Source: DASRSS01 sp963799045
Lineage (GTDB): Bacteria > Actinomycetota > Actinomycetes > Mycobacteriales > Jatrophihabitantaceae
NCBI GenBank assembly: GCA_963799045.1
Contig: CAWCVN010000001.1
Coordinates: 248,001-312,000 of the forward strand
Direction: 5' to 3'
DNA length: 64,000 bases
In this document: one piece after another, positions 1-7,015 of the stretch
Position numbering within the stretch: the stretch's first letter is position 1
How the letters are laid out: each line of letters starts with the position of its first letter
Position numbers and translations under genes: made by a program
The notes under the pieces: generated by a model
What the model was told of the DNA's origin: nothing
Database searches by the model: none
The model's input: the letters and a program-made list of their open reading frames with translations, nothing else

Positions 1-246
1 GTCCCAGATCTCCATGATCACGAGGGCTACGGCGATGCCGACCAGCCACACCGTGCCCATGCCGTTGTAGTGCGTCGCGGTGATCATCAGCAGCAGGATC
101 GCGGCGACCACCCAGCCGGCGACACGGCTCGCCCGGCCCCACTCGCCGTGCCAGCCCCAGTCCGTCGGATGCTCGTCCGGGTGGTCGAGCTTGTAGTCGG
201 TGGGCAGGCTCAGGTCGGGCTGCTCGCTGTCCGCTTCCAAGGCCAC
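1..246 (-). CDS. DUF2631-type small membrane protein (5' part, runs off the window)
   Basis: The reverse strand opens with GTG at 246, preceded by AGGAG nine bases upstream, and stays open for 82 codons to the window edge. The peptide begins VALEADSEQPDLSLPTDYKL, continues with a Trp-rich patch (DWGWHGEWG), and then has two hydrophobic stretches (VAGWVVAAILLLMI and GTVWLVGIAVALVIM). This arrangement matches the actinobacterial DUF2631 family, a small two-helix membrane protein of unknown role usually found near dxr, as here. The C-terminus lies outside the window. Family assignment is from memory of the pattern. Confidence 0.75.
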   Translation of the reverse strand, partial: MALEADSEQPDLSLPTDYKLDHPDEHPTDWGWHGEWGRASRVAGWVVAAILLLMITATHYNGMGTVWLVGIAVALVIMEIWD

Positions 247-333
247 GGCTGCTCGCTCCTGTCACGTGATCCGATGCTGGACACCCCGCGCCGGGGCGCC
301 GGTTCGCCTCCATTCTGGCATTAGGGTCGGGGC

Positions 334-1887
334 ATGCGAATCACCGGCCTGGGGCACGCCAGTGTGCTCATCGAGACGGCGCACGGCAGCATCCTGACCG
401 ACCCGTGGGTGAACCCGGCGTACTTCGGCTCGTGGTTCCCGTTCCCGGACAACTCCCAGCTGGACTGGGACCGCTTCGGCCAGGCCGACTATCTGTTCGT
501 CAGCCACCTGCACCGTGACCACTTCGACCCCGAGCACCTGCGCAAGCACGTGTCGAAGAAGGCGACCGTGTTGCTGCCGGACTTCCCGACGTCCGAGCTG
601 GAGGACGCGCTGCGCGAGGTCGGCTTCCTCCGCTTCGTCAAGCCCGGCAGCGGCGAGCCGGTCGAGCTCGACGGCCTGCAGATCATGATCCACTCGCTGA
701 CCTCGCCGACCGACGGGCCGATCGGCGACTCCTCGCTGTGGGTGTACGACGGGCGGCAGCGGGTGCTGAACCAGAACGACGCGCGCCCGGGCGGGCTGGA
801 TGTGTTCACCGAGCTCGGGCCGATCGACGCGTACTTGGTGCAGTTCTCCGGGGCGATCTGGTTCCCGATGGTCTACGAGCTGCCGGCGCGGGCGAAGCAG
901 GCACTGGGCCTGTCGAAACGGGAGCGGCAGTTCGACCGCACCCTGCGCTACATCGAGGAGTGCGGCGCCCGGTTCGTGTTCCCCACTGCCGGGCCGCCGT
1001 GCTTCCTCGACGAGGAGCTGTGGGGATTCAACGACATCTTCGGCGACGAGTCGAACATCTTCCCCGACCAGACGGTGTACCTCGACTGGCTGGCCGAGCG
1101 CGGCCACGACGAGGGCCGGCTGCTGCTGCCCGGCACCGTCGCGGCCCTCGACGAGCCGGACTGCCCCGTCGAGCATCCGTACGACCCCGCGCGGATTTTC
1201 GCCGACGCCGAGACGAAGGCGGCCTACCTGCGCGAGATGCAGACGCGGCGCATGCCCGAGGTCCGGGCGGCCAAGACCAGCTGGGCGCATCCGGAGATCG
1301 ACATCGTCGCCGCGGTGGCCGAGTGGTTCACCCCGCTGCTGTCCGAGGCCGACCACATGGCCGCAGGCATCGACGGCGGCATCCGGTTCACCGCCGAGGA
1401 CGCCGAACGTGGCGACGTCGACTTCCTGCTCGACTTCGTCGCCCGCGAGGTTCGGGCGTACGCGGGGGAGAAGGTGCGTTACCGGTTCCGGACCCGGCGC
1501 GCCTACCTCGAGCAGCTGATCTTCGAGCACGAGATCGACTGGGTGAACTCGCTGTTCCTGTCCTGCCGGTTCTCCGCACACCGCATCGGTCCGTACAACG
1601 AGTTCATCTACGTGTTCTTCAAATGCCTGTCCGAGGAGCGGCTCAACTACGCCGAGGGATGGTTCGCCGAGCAGAACGCCGCCGAGGCCGCGGAGATGAT
1701 CACGCTGGACGGGTGGGAGATGCAGCGCCGCTGCCCGCACCTGAAGGCGGACCTGTCCCGCTTCGCGACGATCGACGGCGACGTGCTGACCTGCCAGATG
1801 CACGGCTGGAAGTGGCGGCTGTCCGATGGCAAGTGCCTGTCGTCGGTCGGTCACGCCCTGCGCTGCGCGCCGGCGGGCGAGCGCTAG
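334..1887 (+). CDS. MBL-fold hydrolase fused to a C-terminal Rieske [2Fe-2S] domain
   Basis: This 517-residue protein starts at ATG 334. The N-terminal half is a UlaG-like metallo-beta-lactamase fold: VLIET and LTDPWV strands, then the metal motif H58-L-H60-R-D62-H63. The last ~55 residues hold a Rieske signature, C467-x-H469 and C487-x-x-H490 separated by 17 residues, which would bind a [2Fe-2S] cluster. An MBL plus Rieske combination is known in CMP-sialic acid hydroxylase (CMAH) and its relatives, where the Rieske domain is N-terminal; here it is C-terminal. A redox or hydroxylase role on a sugar- or lipid-like substrate is plausible but unproven. It is monocistronic and followed by a strong hairpin. 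Confidence 0.85.
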   Translation: MRITGLGHASVLIETAHGSILTDPWVNPAYFGSWFPFPDNSQLDWDRFGQADYLFVSHLHRDHFDPEHLRKHVSKKATVLLPDFPTSELEDALREVGFLRFVKPGSGEPVELDGLQIMIHSLTSPTDGPIGDSSLWVYDGRQRVLNQNDARPGGLDVFTELGPIDAYLVQFSGAIWFPMVYELPARAKQALGLSKRERQFDRTLRYIEECGARFVFPTAGPPCFLDEELWGFNDIFGDESNIFPDQTVYLDWLAERGHDEGRLLLPGTVAALDEPDCPVEHPYDPARIFADAETKAAYLREMQTRRMPEVRAAKTSWAHPEIDIVAAVAEWFTPLLSEADHMAAGIDGGIRFTAEDAERGDVDFLLDFVAREVRAYAGEKVRYRFRTRRAYLEQLIFEHEIDWVNSLFLSCRFSAHRIGPYNEFIYVFFKCLSEERLNYAEGWFAEQNAAEAAEMITLDGWEMQRRCPHLKADLSRFATIDGDVLTCQMHGWKWRLSDGKCLSSVGHALRCAPAGER

Positions 1888-1888
1888 T

Positions 1889-1936
1889 GATCTTCCTGCA
1901 CTCGACGCGCTCGGCCGCGTCAGCTGCAGGAAGATC
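1889..1936. terminator. Long intergenic hairpin (GATCTTCCTGCA arms)
   Basis: GATCTTCCTGCA (1889-1900) is perfectly complementary to TGCAGGAAGATC (1925-1936) across a 24-base loop. It begins two bases after the stop of the MBL-Rieske gene and lies before the minus-strand tRNA, so it could terminate transcription from either side. There is no T-tract. The same arm core recurs after pnp at 32073-32122. Confidence 0.6.
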
Positions 1937-1952
1937 GCCGACCGTCGTGTAG

Positions 1953-2026
1953 TAGGGCCGGAGGGAGTCGAACCCTCACTGGCACGGACCTAAACCGTGT
2001 GCCTCTGCCTGTTGGGCTACGGCCCC
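1953..2026 (-). tRNA. tRNA with anticodon UAG (Leu, CUA) but a short variable loop
   Basis: Read on the minus strand, the sequence folds as a complete cloverleaf: 7-bp acceptor (2026-2020 with 1960-1954, G1-U72 wobble), D arm with GG in the loop and one C-A mismatch, anticodon stem CACGG/CCGTG with loop TTTAGGT (anticodon TAG at 1992-1990), a 5-base variable loop, and T arm GAGGG-TTCGACT-CCCTC. The discriminator is A73 and no CCA is encoded. The anticodon decodes the leucine codon CUA, yet bacterial tRNA-Leu normally has a long variable arm. It may be a non-canonical or degenerating tRNA. Confidence 0.75.
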
Positions 2027-2106
2027 TCGCGGGAGAGACTATCCGGCCGATGTAATACAGGAACTGCACCGGCCGCGAAAGGGCGCCCATGCAAGCACGT
2101 ATGCGG

Positions 2107-2479
2107 ACCGCTGTTTCCCGCGAACAATCCCTGGCGGCGGGACATCTCCCGCGCTCCGGTGAGCCGCTACTCGGCGGCGTGGGTGCGCAGCGTGGGGTTG
2201 ACCGGGCACCTGCACGCCGACTTCGGCTCGAACCCCGGTTACGGCATCCCATACACGGTCGTGCCCGTGCGCCAGCCCCGCGTCAAGATCGCCTTCACCG
2301 GTTACGGCGACGAGAGCGACCCCGGCCCGTACCCGGTCCCGCCGACGGCTGGCGCGCGGCCTCGGGAGCCGTGTTCGACCTGCGCTCCAACGCGTTTCGC
2401 CCGGCCGGCTGGACGTCAGCTCAAGACAGTGCCGGGCTCGGCCTTCCAGGTGGTCGCCACCGGCCGCATCCGGCACTGA
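2107..2479 (+). pseudogene. Decayed secreted-protein gene remnant
   Basis: One frame reads NNPWRRDIS, then VRSVGLTGHLHADFG, YGIPYTVV and DESDPGPYPVPP up to about 2343. Homology then resumes in the next frame with SGAVFDLRSN, RPAGWTSA up to about 2430, and returns to the first frame for VATGRIRH before the stop at 2477-2479. These motifs belong to a family of secreted actinobacterial proteins of unknown function that I recall as having another ~40 residues between the PYPVPP and SGAVFDL blocks. The signal peptide is also missing because the upstream sequence is the tRNA. It is therefore a truncated, internally deleted and frameshifted relic. Confidence 0.6.
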
Positions 2480-2500
2480 CGGCGGGCTGTCGGGCCGCGG

Positions 2501-2968
2501 TCAGTCGAGCCCGAGGTTGCGGCGCAGCTTGGCGACGTGGCCGGTGGCCTTCACGTTGTACTGGGCGAGGGTGATCTTGCCCTTCTCGTCCACCACGAAC
2601 GTCGAGCGGATCACGCCGGTGACCTTGCGGCCGTACATGACCTTCTCGCCGAAGGCGCCGTATGCCTGCAACACCGAACGGTCGGGGTCGGACAGCAGGG
2701 GGAAGGTGACCGCGTCGCGCTCGCGGAACTTCGCGAGCTTCTCCGGCTTGTCGGGGGAGATGCCGAGCACCGCGTATCCCGCCGTCTGCAGGGCCGACAG
2801 CGAGTCCCGGAAGTCGCAGGCCTGCTTGGTGCAGCCCGGGGTCATCGCGGCCGGGTAGAAGTAGACGATCACCTTCCGGCCGCGGAAGTCGGTCAACGCG
2901 ACCGGGTTGCCGTCCGCGTCGGGAAGAGTGAAGCCCGGAGCCGGATCGCCGGGGGCCAGGTTTGTCAT
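2501..2968 (-). CDS. bcp: Thiol peroxidase, Bcp/PrxQ peroxiredoxin
   Basis: A 155-residue cytoplasmic peroxiredoxin that reduces H2O2 and organic hydroperoxides using thioredoxin. Visible features are the N-terminal APGDPAPGFTLPD segment, the catalytic block YFYPAAMTPGCTKQAC with peroxidatic Cys46 and resolving Cys51 five residues later (PrxQ type), and the C-terminal arm VKATGHVAKLRRNLGLD. The ATG at 2968 is chosen because family homology begins there; an in-frame upstream start at 3007 would add 13 unsupported residues. It is divergent from the DUF3618 gene. Confidence 0.95.
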   Translation of the reverse strand: MTNLAPGDPAPGFTLPDADGNPVALTDFRGRKVIVYFYPAAMTPGCTKQACDFRDSLSALQTAGYAVLGISPDKPEKLAKFRERDAVTFPLLSDPDRSVLQAYGAFGEKVMYGRKVTGVIRSTFVVDEKGKITLAQYNVKATGHVAKLRRNLGLD

Positions 2969-3027
2969 AGCAGGAACGGTAGCGGTTAGGCTGCACAGCG
3001 AATCCATCGGACGACAGGGAGTTCAGG

Positions 3028-3264
3028 GTGGCCGGCGATCGCAGCGCGGAGCAGATCCAGAGCGACATCGAGAACGCCCGCGTGTCCCTGGCCGATGCGG
3101 TCGACCAGATCGCGTACCGGACGAATCCGAAGCGCGTGGCCGAGAACTCCAAGACCGCGGCGCTGGCCTGGGCGCGCACGGCGCAGGGCAAGGCCGTGAT
3201 CGGCGGCGCCGGCGCGCTGCTCACCCTCATGGTCGTCCGCAGGATCGCCAAGCGCCGCGGGTGA
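3028..3264 (+). CDS. DUF3618 small membrane-associated protein
   Basis: A 78-residue protein starting at GTG 3028. The first half (EQIQSDIENARVSLADAVDQ, then RTNPKRVAENSK) is the DUF3618 signature, a short amphipathic helical segment found in actinobacteria. A hydrophobic helix follows (AVIGGAGALLTLMVV) and the tail is basic (RRIAKRRG), which suggests one membrane pass with a cytoplasmic C-terminus. Function is unknown. Its TGA stop overlaps the GTG start of purU, so the two are probably co-translated. Confidence 0.8.
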   Translation: MAGDRSAEQIQSDIENARVSLADAVDQIAYRTNPKRVAENSKTAALAWARTAQGKAVIGGAGALLTLMVVRRIAKRRG

Positions 3265-4112
3265 ACAGCGCGGTCCTGCTGATCTCCTGCCCCGATCAGC
3301 GCGGTCTGGTCCACGCCGTCGCCGAGTTCGTGCTGAACCAGGGCGGCAACGTGGTGCATGCCGAGCAGCACGTCGACCGCGAGGAAGGCGTGTTCTTCCA
3401 GCGGGTCGAATTCGAACGCGAAGGCGTCACCCTCGACCGGGACGAGGTGGCGGCCGCATTCGCCCCGGTCGCGCAGCGATTCGGCATGGACGTCCGGGTG
3501 CGGCTGTCCGACGAGCGGCCCCGGGTCGCCGTGCTCGCCTCCCGGCAACCGCACTGCCTGGCGGACCTGCTGGCGCGCTGGCGGGCCGGGGAGCTGCCCG
3601 CCGAGATCGCGGCGGTCATCAGCAACCACCCCGACCACGAGGCGCTGGCCCGCTTCAGCCGGGTCCCCTATCACCACCTGCCGGTGACACCGGAGACCAA
3701 GCTCGGCCAGGAGGCCGAGGTGGTCGAGCTGTTGCGCGGCTACGACGTCGAGCTAGTCGTGCTCGCCCGCTACATGCAGATCCTCACACCGGCGATTCTC
3801 GACGCCTTCCCCGCCCGGATCATCAACATCCACCACTCGTTCCTCCCCGCGTTCGTGGGGGCCCGCCCGTACCACCAGGCGCAGCAACGCGGCGTCAAGA
3901 TCATCGGTGCCACGGCCCACTACGCGACCCTCGACCTCGATGAGGGGCCGATCATCGCCCAGGACGTCGCGCCGGTGACACATCGGGACTCCGTCGCCGA
4001 CCTGATCCGCAAGGGCCGGGATCTGGAGACGGTGGTGCTTGCCCGGGCCGTCCGCGCCCACGTCGAGCACCGCACGCTGGTGTTCGGCAACAAGACGATC
4101 GTCTTCGGCTAG
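3261..4112 (+). CDS. purU: Formyltetrahydrofolate deformylase
   Basis: PurU hydrolyses 10-formyl-THF to formate and THF, balancing the one-carbon pool and feeding formate to purine synthesis. The 283-residue protein has an N-terminal ACT domain (residues ~1-80, starting NSAVLLISCPDQRGLVHAVA) and a C-terminal formyltransferase-like domain with the catalytic Asn-His-Asp set, seen in INIHHSFLPAFVGARPYHQA and ATLDLDEGPIIAQD. The GTG at 3261 is chosen because the ACT domain begins immediately and it overlaps the stop of the DUF3618 gene. The DUF47 gene follows 11 bases later. Confidence 0.95.
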   Translation: MNSAVLLISCPDQRGLVHAVAEFVLNQGGNVVHAEQHVDREEGVFFQRVEFEREGVTLDRDEVAAAFAPVAQRFGMDVRVRLSDERPRVAVLASRQPHCLADLLARWRAGELPAEIAAVISNHPDHEALARFSRVPYHHLPVTPETKLGQEAEVVELLRGYDVELVVLARYMQILTPAILDAFPARIINIHHSFLPAFVGARPYHQAQQRGVKIIGATAHYATLDLDEGPIIAQDVAPVTHRDSVADLIRKGRDLETVVLARAVRAHVEHRTLVFGNKTIVFG

Positions 4113-4123
4113 GCTTCGGTGCC

Positions 4124-4741
4124 GTGGCTTTCCGCTTCACCCCGCGTGACACCGCGTTCTACGAAATGTTCACCGAGGCCGGGCGCAACGTCGCCGACGC
4201 GGCCGAGGTGCTAGCAGGCCTGCTCGAGCCGAACGCCAACCGTGAGGCGATCGCCAAGCAGCTCCATGAGCGCGAGCACGCGGGCGACTCGGTGACCCAC
4301 CGGATCATGCGGCAGCTGAACACCAGCTTCGTGACCCCGTTCGACCGCGAGGACATCTACCGGCTGGCGTCGGCGCTCGACGACGTCGTCGACGCCATGG
4401 AGGCCGCCGCCGACTTCGTCGTGCTCGCCGACGTCGGCAAACTCCCCGCGCTGATGGGCGACCAGATCACGCTGCTGATCAAGTCTGCGAACGAGACGGC
4501 GGACGCGATGTCCCGCCTGAAGACGCTCCGCGACCTCGAGCCGTACTGGATCGAGGTCAACCGGCTCGAGAACGAGGCCGACCGGGTTTACCGCAAGCTG
4601 CTGTCGAAGTTGTTCAGTGGCGACTACGACGCGCTGACCATGGTGAAGCTGCGCGAGGTGGCCGACGGCTTCGAGGAGGCTGCCGACGCCCTCGAACACG
4701 TCGCGAACGCCGTCGAGACGATCGCCGTCAAGGAGTCCTGA
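4124..4741 (+). CDS. DUF47 family PhoU-like protein
   Basis: A 205-residue all-helical protein from GTG 4124 with the DUF47 pattern: MFTEAGRNVADAAEVLAGLL, the HEREHAGDSVTHRIMRQLNT block, FVTPFDREDIYRLASALDDVVDAME and a second DRVYRKLLSKLF repeat. DUF47 proteins resemble PhoU and usually sit beside a Pit phosphate transporter gene, which they help control. No pit gene follows here; the next gene is convergent pxpC, whose end overlaps this one by 14 bases. It may be part of a unit with purU, or an orphaned transporter accessory gene. Confidence 0.85.
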   Translation: MAFRFTPRDTAFYEMFTEAGRNVADAAEVLAGLLEPNANREAIAKQLHEREHAGDSVTHRIMRQLNTSFVTPFDREDIYRLASALDDVVDAMEAAADFVVLADVGKLPALMGDQITLLIKSANETADAMSRLKTLRDLEPYWIEVNRLENEADRVYRKLLSKLFSGDYDALTMVKLREVADGFEEAADALEHVANAVETIAVKES

Positions 4742-5552
4742 ACCGCACCGTGTCGCCGGGGCGCAGTTGTGCGGCGAGGTCGAGATCGGCGTCGCGCACC
4801 ACCGCGATCACCGGGTAGCCGCCGGTGACGGGCGCGTCGGGGCCGAGCAGGATCGGCCGCCCGTGCGGCGGCACCTGCAGCGCGCCGGGCAGCACGGGCT
4901 CGCTGGGTAGCTCCTCGGCGCGGTGCCGTGCCAGCGCGGGCCCGTCCAGCCGTACCCCGATGCGGTCCGAGTCGCTGCGAACGGTCCACCCGGCGCGGGT
5001 CAGCAACCGCAGCGCGGCCGGTTCGAACCAGTCCTCGCGCGGGCCGGGCACCACGCCGATCTCGGCGGAGGCTCGCCGAGCGCTGCCCGGGGCCCCGGTG
5101 ACCTCGCCGGACACCGCGGTGCCGATCGGCAGCAGGTCGCCGTCGCCCACCGGGGCCGGGCCCAGCCGGCTGAGCATGTCGGTGCTCACCGAGCCGAGCA
5201 CCGCACCGGCGAGCAGGCCGCCGCGTACCGCCAGGTAGCTGCGCGCGCCTCGGCGGGGGACGCCGAGGTCGATGCTGCTGCCCGCAGGCAGCGACACGGC
5301 GACGCCGAGATCGAGACCCGGGCACGGGGCACCGGTCAGCGCCAGGGTGGCTGCGGTGTGCAGCACGAACCGCAGACCGCCGAGGGTGACCTCCAGGCCC
5401 GCGGCACCCGGGCCGTTGCCGACCAGCCGGTTCGCCAGCCGCAGCGCGGCCCGGTCGAAGGCGCCGCTGCGCGGCACGCCGAGGGCCGCGTGGCCGGGCC
5501 GGCCGGCATCTTGCAGCGTCGTCAGCGGGCCGGCCGCGAGGACCTCGATCAT
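4728..5552 (-). CDS. pxpC: 5-oxoprolinase subunit C
   Basis: A 274-residue biotin-dependent-carboxyltransferase-like subunit (AHS2/KipA type). The start MIEVLAAGPLTTLQDAGRPG carries the typical TLQD.GR motif, and RSGAFDRAALRLANRLVGN and ILLGPDAPVTGGYPVIAVV are further family blocks. With PxpA and PxpB it makes the bacterial ATP-dependent 5-oxoprolinase, turning pyroglutamate into glutamate. The ATG at 5552 overlaps the stop of pxpB (ATGA), indicating translational coupling. Reading order is pxpA-pxpB-pxpC. Confidence 0.93.
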   Translation of the reverse strand: MIEVLAAGPLTTLQDAGRPGHAALGVPRSGAFDRAALRLANRLVGNGPGAAGLEVTLGGLRFVLHTAATLALTGAPCPGLDLGVAVSLPAGSSIDLGVPRRGARSYLAVRGGLLAGAVLGSVSTDMLSRLGPAPVGDGDLLPIGTAVSGEVTGAPGSARRASAEIGVVPGPREDWFEPAALRLLTRAGWTVRSDSDRIGVRLDGPALARHRAEELPSEPVLPGALQVPPHGRPILLGPDAPVTGGYPVIAVVRDADLDLAAQLRPGDTVRFRTP

Positions 5553-6151
5553 TGCGGCCGGAACCGGACCCGGGTGCCGGGCACAAGCAGCGCCGGCGGA
5601 GTGCGGTCCAGGTCCCACAGCGGGGTCTCGGTGCGGCCCAGCAGCCGCCATCCGCCGGGCGAGGAACGCGGGTAGACGCCGGTGAACTCACCGGCGATGC
5701 CGACCGAGCCGGCCGGAACGCTGGTGCGCGGCACGTCGAGCCGGGCGACTCGAAGGGCCGGGTCCAGCCCGGTGAGGTAGGCGAACCCCGGTGCGAATCC
5801 GCAGAACGCGACCCTGTACTCGGCTGCGCTGTGCCGCGCCACCAGCGTGTCGACGCCGCAGCCGACCTCGGCAGCGACGGCGGCGAGGTCCGCACCGTCG
5901 TAGCGCACCGGCAGTTCGACCGCGCTCGCCGCCTCGTCGGTCGCCGGGATCTCGCCGACGTCGGCGAGCGCGGTGCGAACGGCGTCGATGCCACAGCGCC
6001 GCGGGTCGAAGCGGGCCAGCAGGGTGCGAGCCGCCGGGACGACCTCAAGCATTCCGGGCAGGCGCGCGACGGCTGCGCAGACCGCGAGGACCTGGCCGGG
6101 CTCGGGCGGCTCGACCAGTACCGCAGTGTCGCCGTACGGGCGGATGATCAT
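5549..6151 (-). CDS. pxpB: 5-oxoprolinase subunit B
   Basis: A 200-residue AHS1/KipI-type subunit. Characteristic segments are the N-terminal YGDTAVLVE and the C-terminal blocks FCGFAPGFAYLTGLDP, VPAGSVGIAGEFTGVYP and SSPGGWRLLGRTETPLWD. It forms the PxpBC half of 5-oxoprolinase, which phosphorylates 5-oxoproline before hydrolysis. It lies between pxpA (10-bp gap) and pxpC (4-bp overlap). In Bacillus, KipI also inhibits sporulation kinase A; nothing here suggests that role. Confidence 0.93.
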   Translation of the reverse strand: MIIRPYGDTAVLVEPPEPGQVLAVCAAVARLPGMLEVVPAARTLLARFDPRRCGIDAVRTALADVGEIPATDEAASAVELPVRYDGADLAAVAAEVGCGVDTLVARHSAAEYRVAFCGFAPGFAYLTGLDPALRVARLDVPRTSVPAGSVGIAGEFTGVYPRSSPGGWRLLGRTETPLWDLDRTPPALLVPGTRVRFRPQ

Positions 6152-6161
6152 GGCCGGCCGG

Positions 6162-6923
6162 TCAGCTCGCCGTGAACGGTTCGATCGTCACGCCGGCCTC
6201 CGCCAGCGCGGTCCGGACCCGGCGGGCGAGCTCGACCGCCCCGGCCGTGTCGCCGTGCAGGCACACCGACGCCGCCCGCACCGGCACGGTGCTGCCGTCG
6301 ATCGCGGTCACCTGCCCCTCGCGCGCGATCGCCAACGCCTGCGCCACCACGGCGTCCTCGTCGGTGAGCAGCGCTCCGGCCTCGCGGCGGGGGACCAGCC
6401 GCCCGGTCCGGGTGTATGCGCGGTCGGCAAAGCCCTCCCCGACGAAGGCCAGCCCCGCCGCCGCGGCAGCCCGCTCGAGTGCCGAGCCGGGCAGCCCCAG
6501 CAGCGCCAGTCCCGGATCGAGTGCGGCGACACCGGCGGCGACCGCGGCGGCCTGCACCGGGTCGTCGGCCGCGGTGTTGTACAGCGCCCCGTGCGGCTTG
6601 ACGTAGCGCACCCGCGCGCCCGCGGCCCGGGCGAACGCCTCCAGCGCGCCCAGTTGGTAGGTGACGTCTGCGGCGAGTTCGTCCGGCGCGACATCGATGT
6701 GGCGGCGGCCGAAGCCGGCCAGATCCCGGTAGCCGACCTGCGCGCCGATGGCCACCCCGCGCTCGGCCGCCCGCTCGCAGGTGCGCTGCATGGTCGACGG
6801 GTCCCCGGCGTGGAAGCCGCAGGCGACGTTTGCGCTGCTGACCAGCTCGAGCAGCTGCTCGTCCTCGGTCAGCCGCCAGATCCCGAAGCCTTCGCCCAGG
6901 TCGGCGTTGAGGTCGATCCGCAC
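6162..6923 (-). CDS. pxpA: 5-oxoprolinase subunit A (LamB/YcsF family)
   Basis: A 253-residue TIM-barrel-like protein beginning VRIDLNADLGEGFG, which contains the invariant DLNADLGE motif. Further family marks are SSANVACGFHAGDP and YVKPHGALYN. PxpA removes the activated ring of 5-oxoproline together with PxpBC. The GTG at 6923 places the motif at the N-terminus, as is usual; the in-frame ATG at 6998 would add an unlikely Pro/Arg-rich extension and reach towards the divergent gene. It is first in the pxpABC operon. Confidence 0.93.
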   Translation of the reverse strand: MRIDLNADLGEGFGIWRLTEDEQLLELVSSANVACGFHAGDPSTMQRTCERAAERGVAIGAQVGYRDLAGFGRRHIDVAPDELAADVTYQLGALEAFARAAGARVRYVKPHGALYNTAADDPVQAAAVAAGVAALDPGLALLGLPGSALERAAAAAGLAFVGEGFADRAYTRTGRLVPRREAGALLTDEDAVVAQALAIAREGQVTAIDGSTVPVRAASVCLHGDTAGAVELARRVRTALAEAGVTIEPFTAS

Positions 6924-7015
6924 AGCGCTCGACGGTAGCGGACCGCGCCGTGCTGGCTGGCGTGCGCCTGGGCTGACAGTCGGCGCCGGATGCGACACCT
7001 GACAGACTGCGGGAT

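Noticed and set aside
1990..1992. The tRNA anticodon TAG read as an amber suppressor
   Set aside because: Suppression of UAG needs anticodon CUA. A UAG anticodon pairs with the leucine codon CUA.
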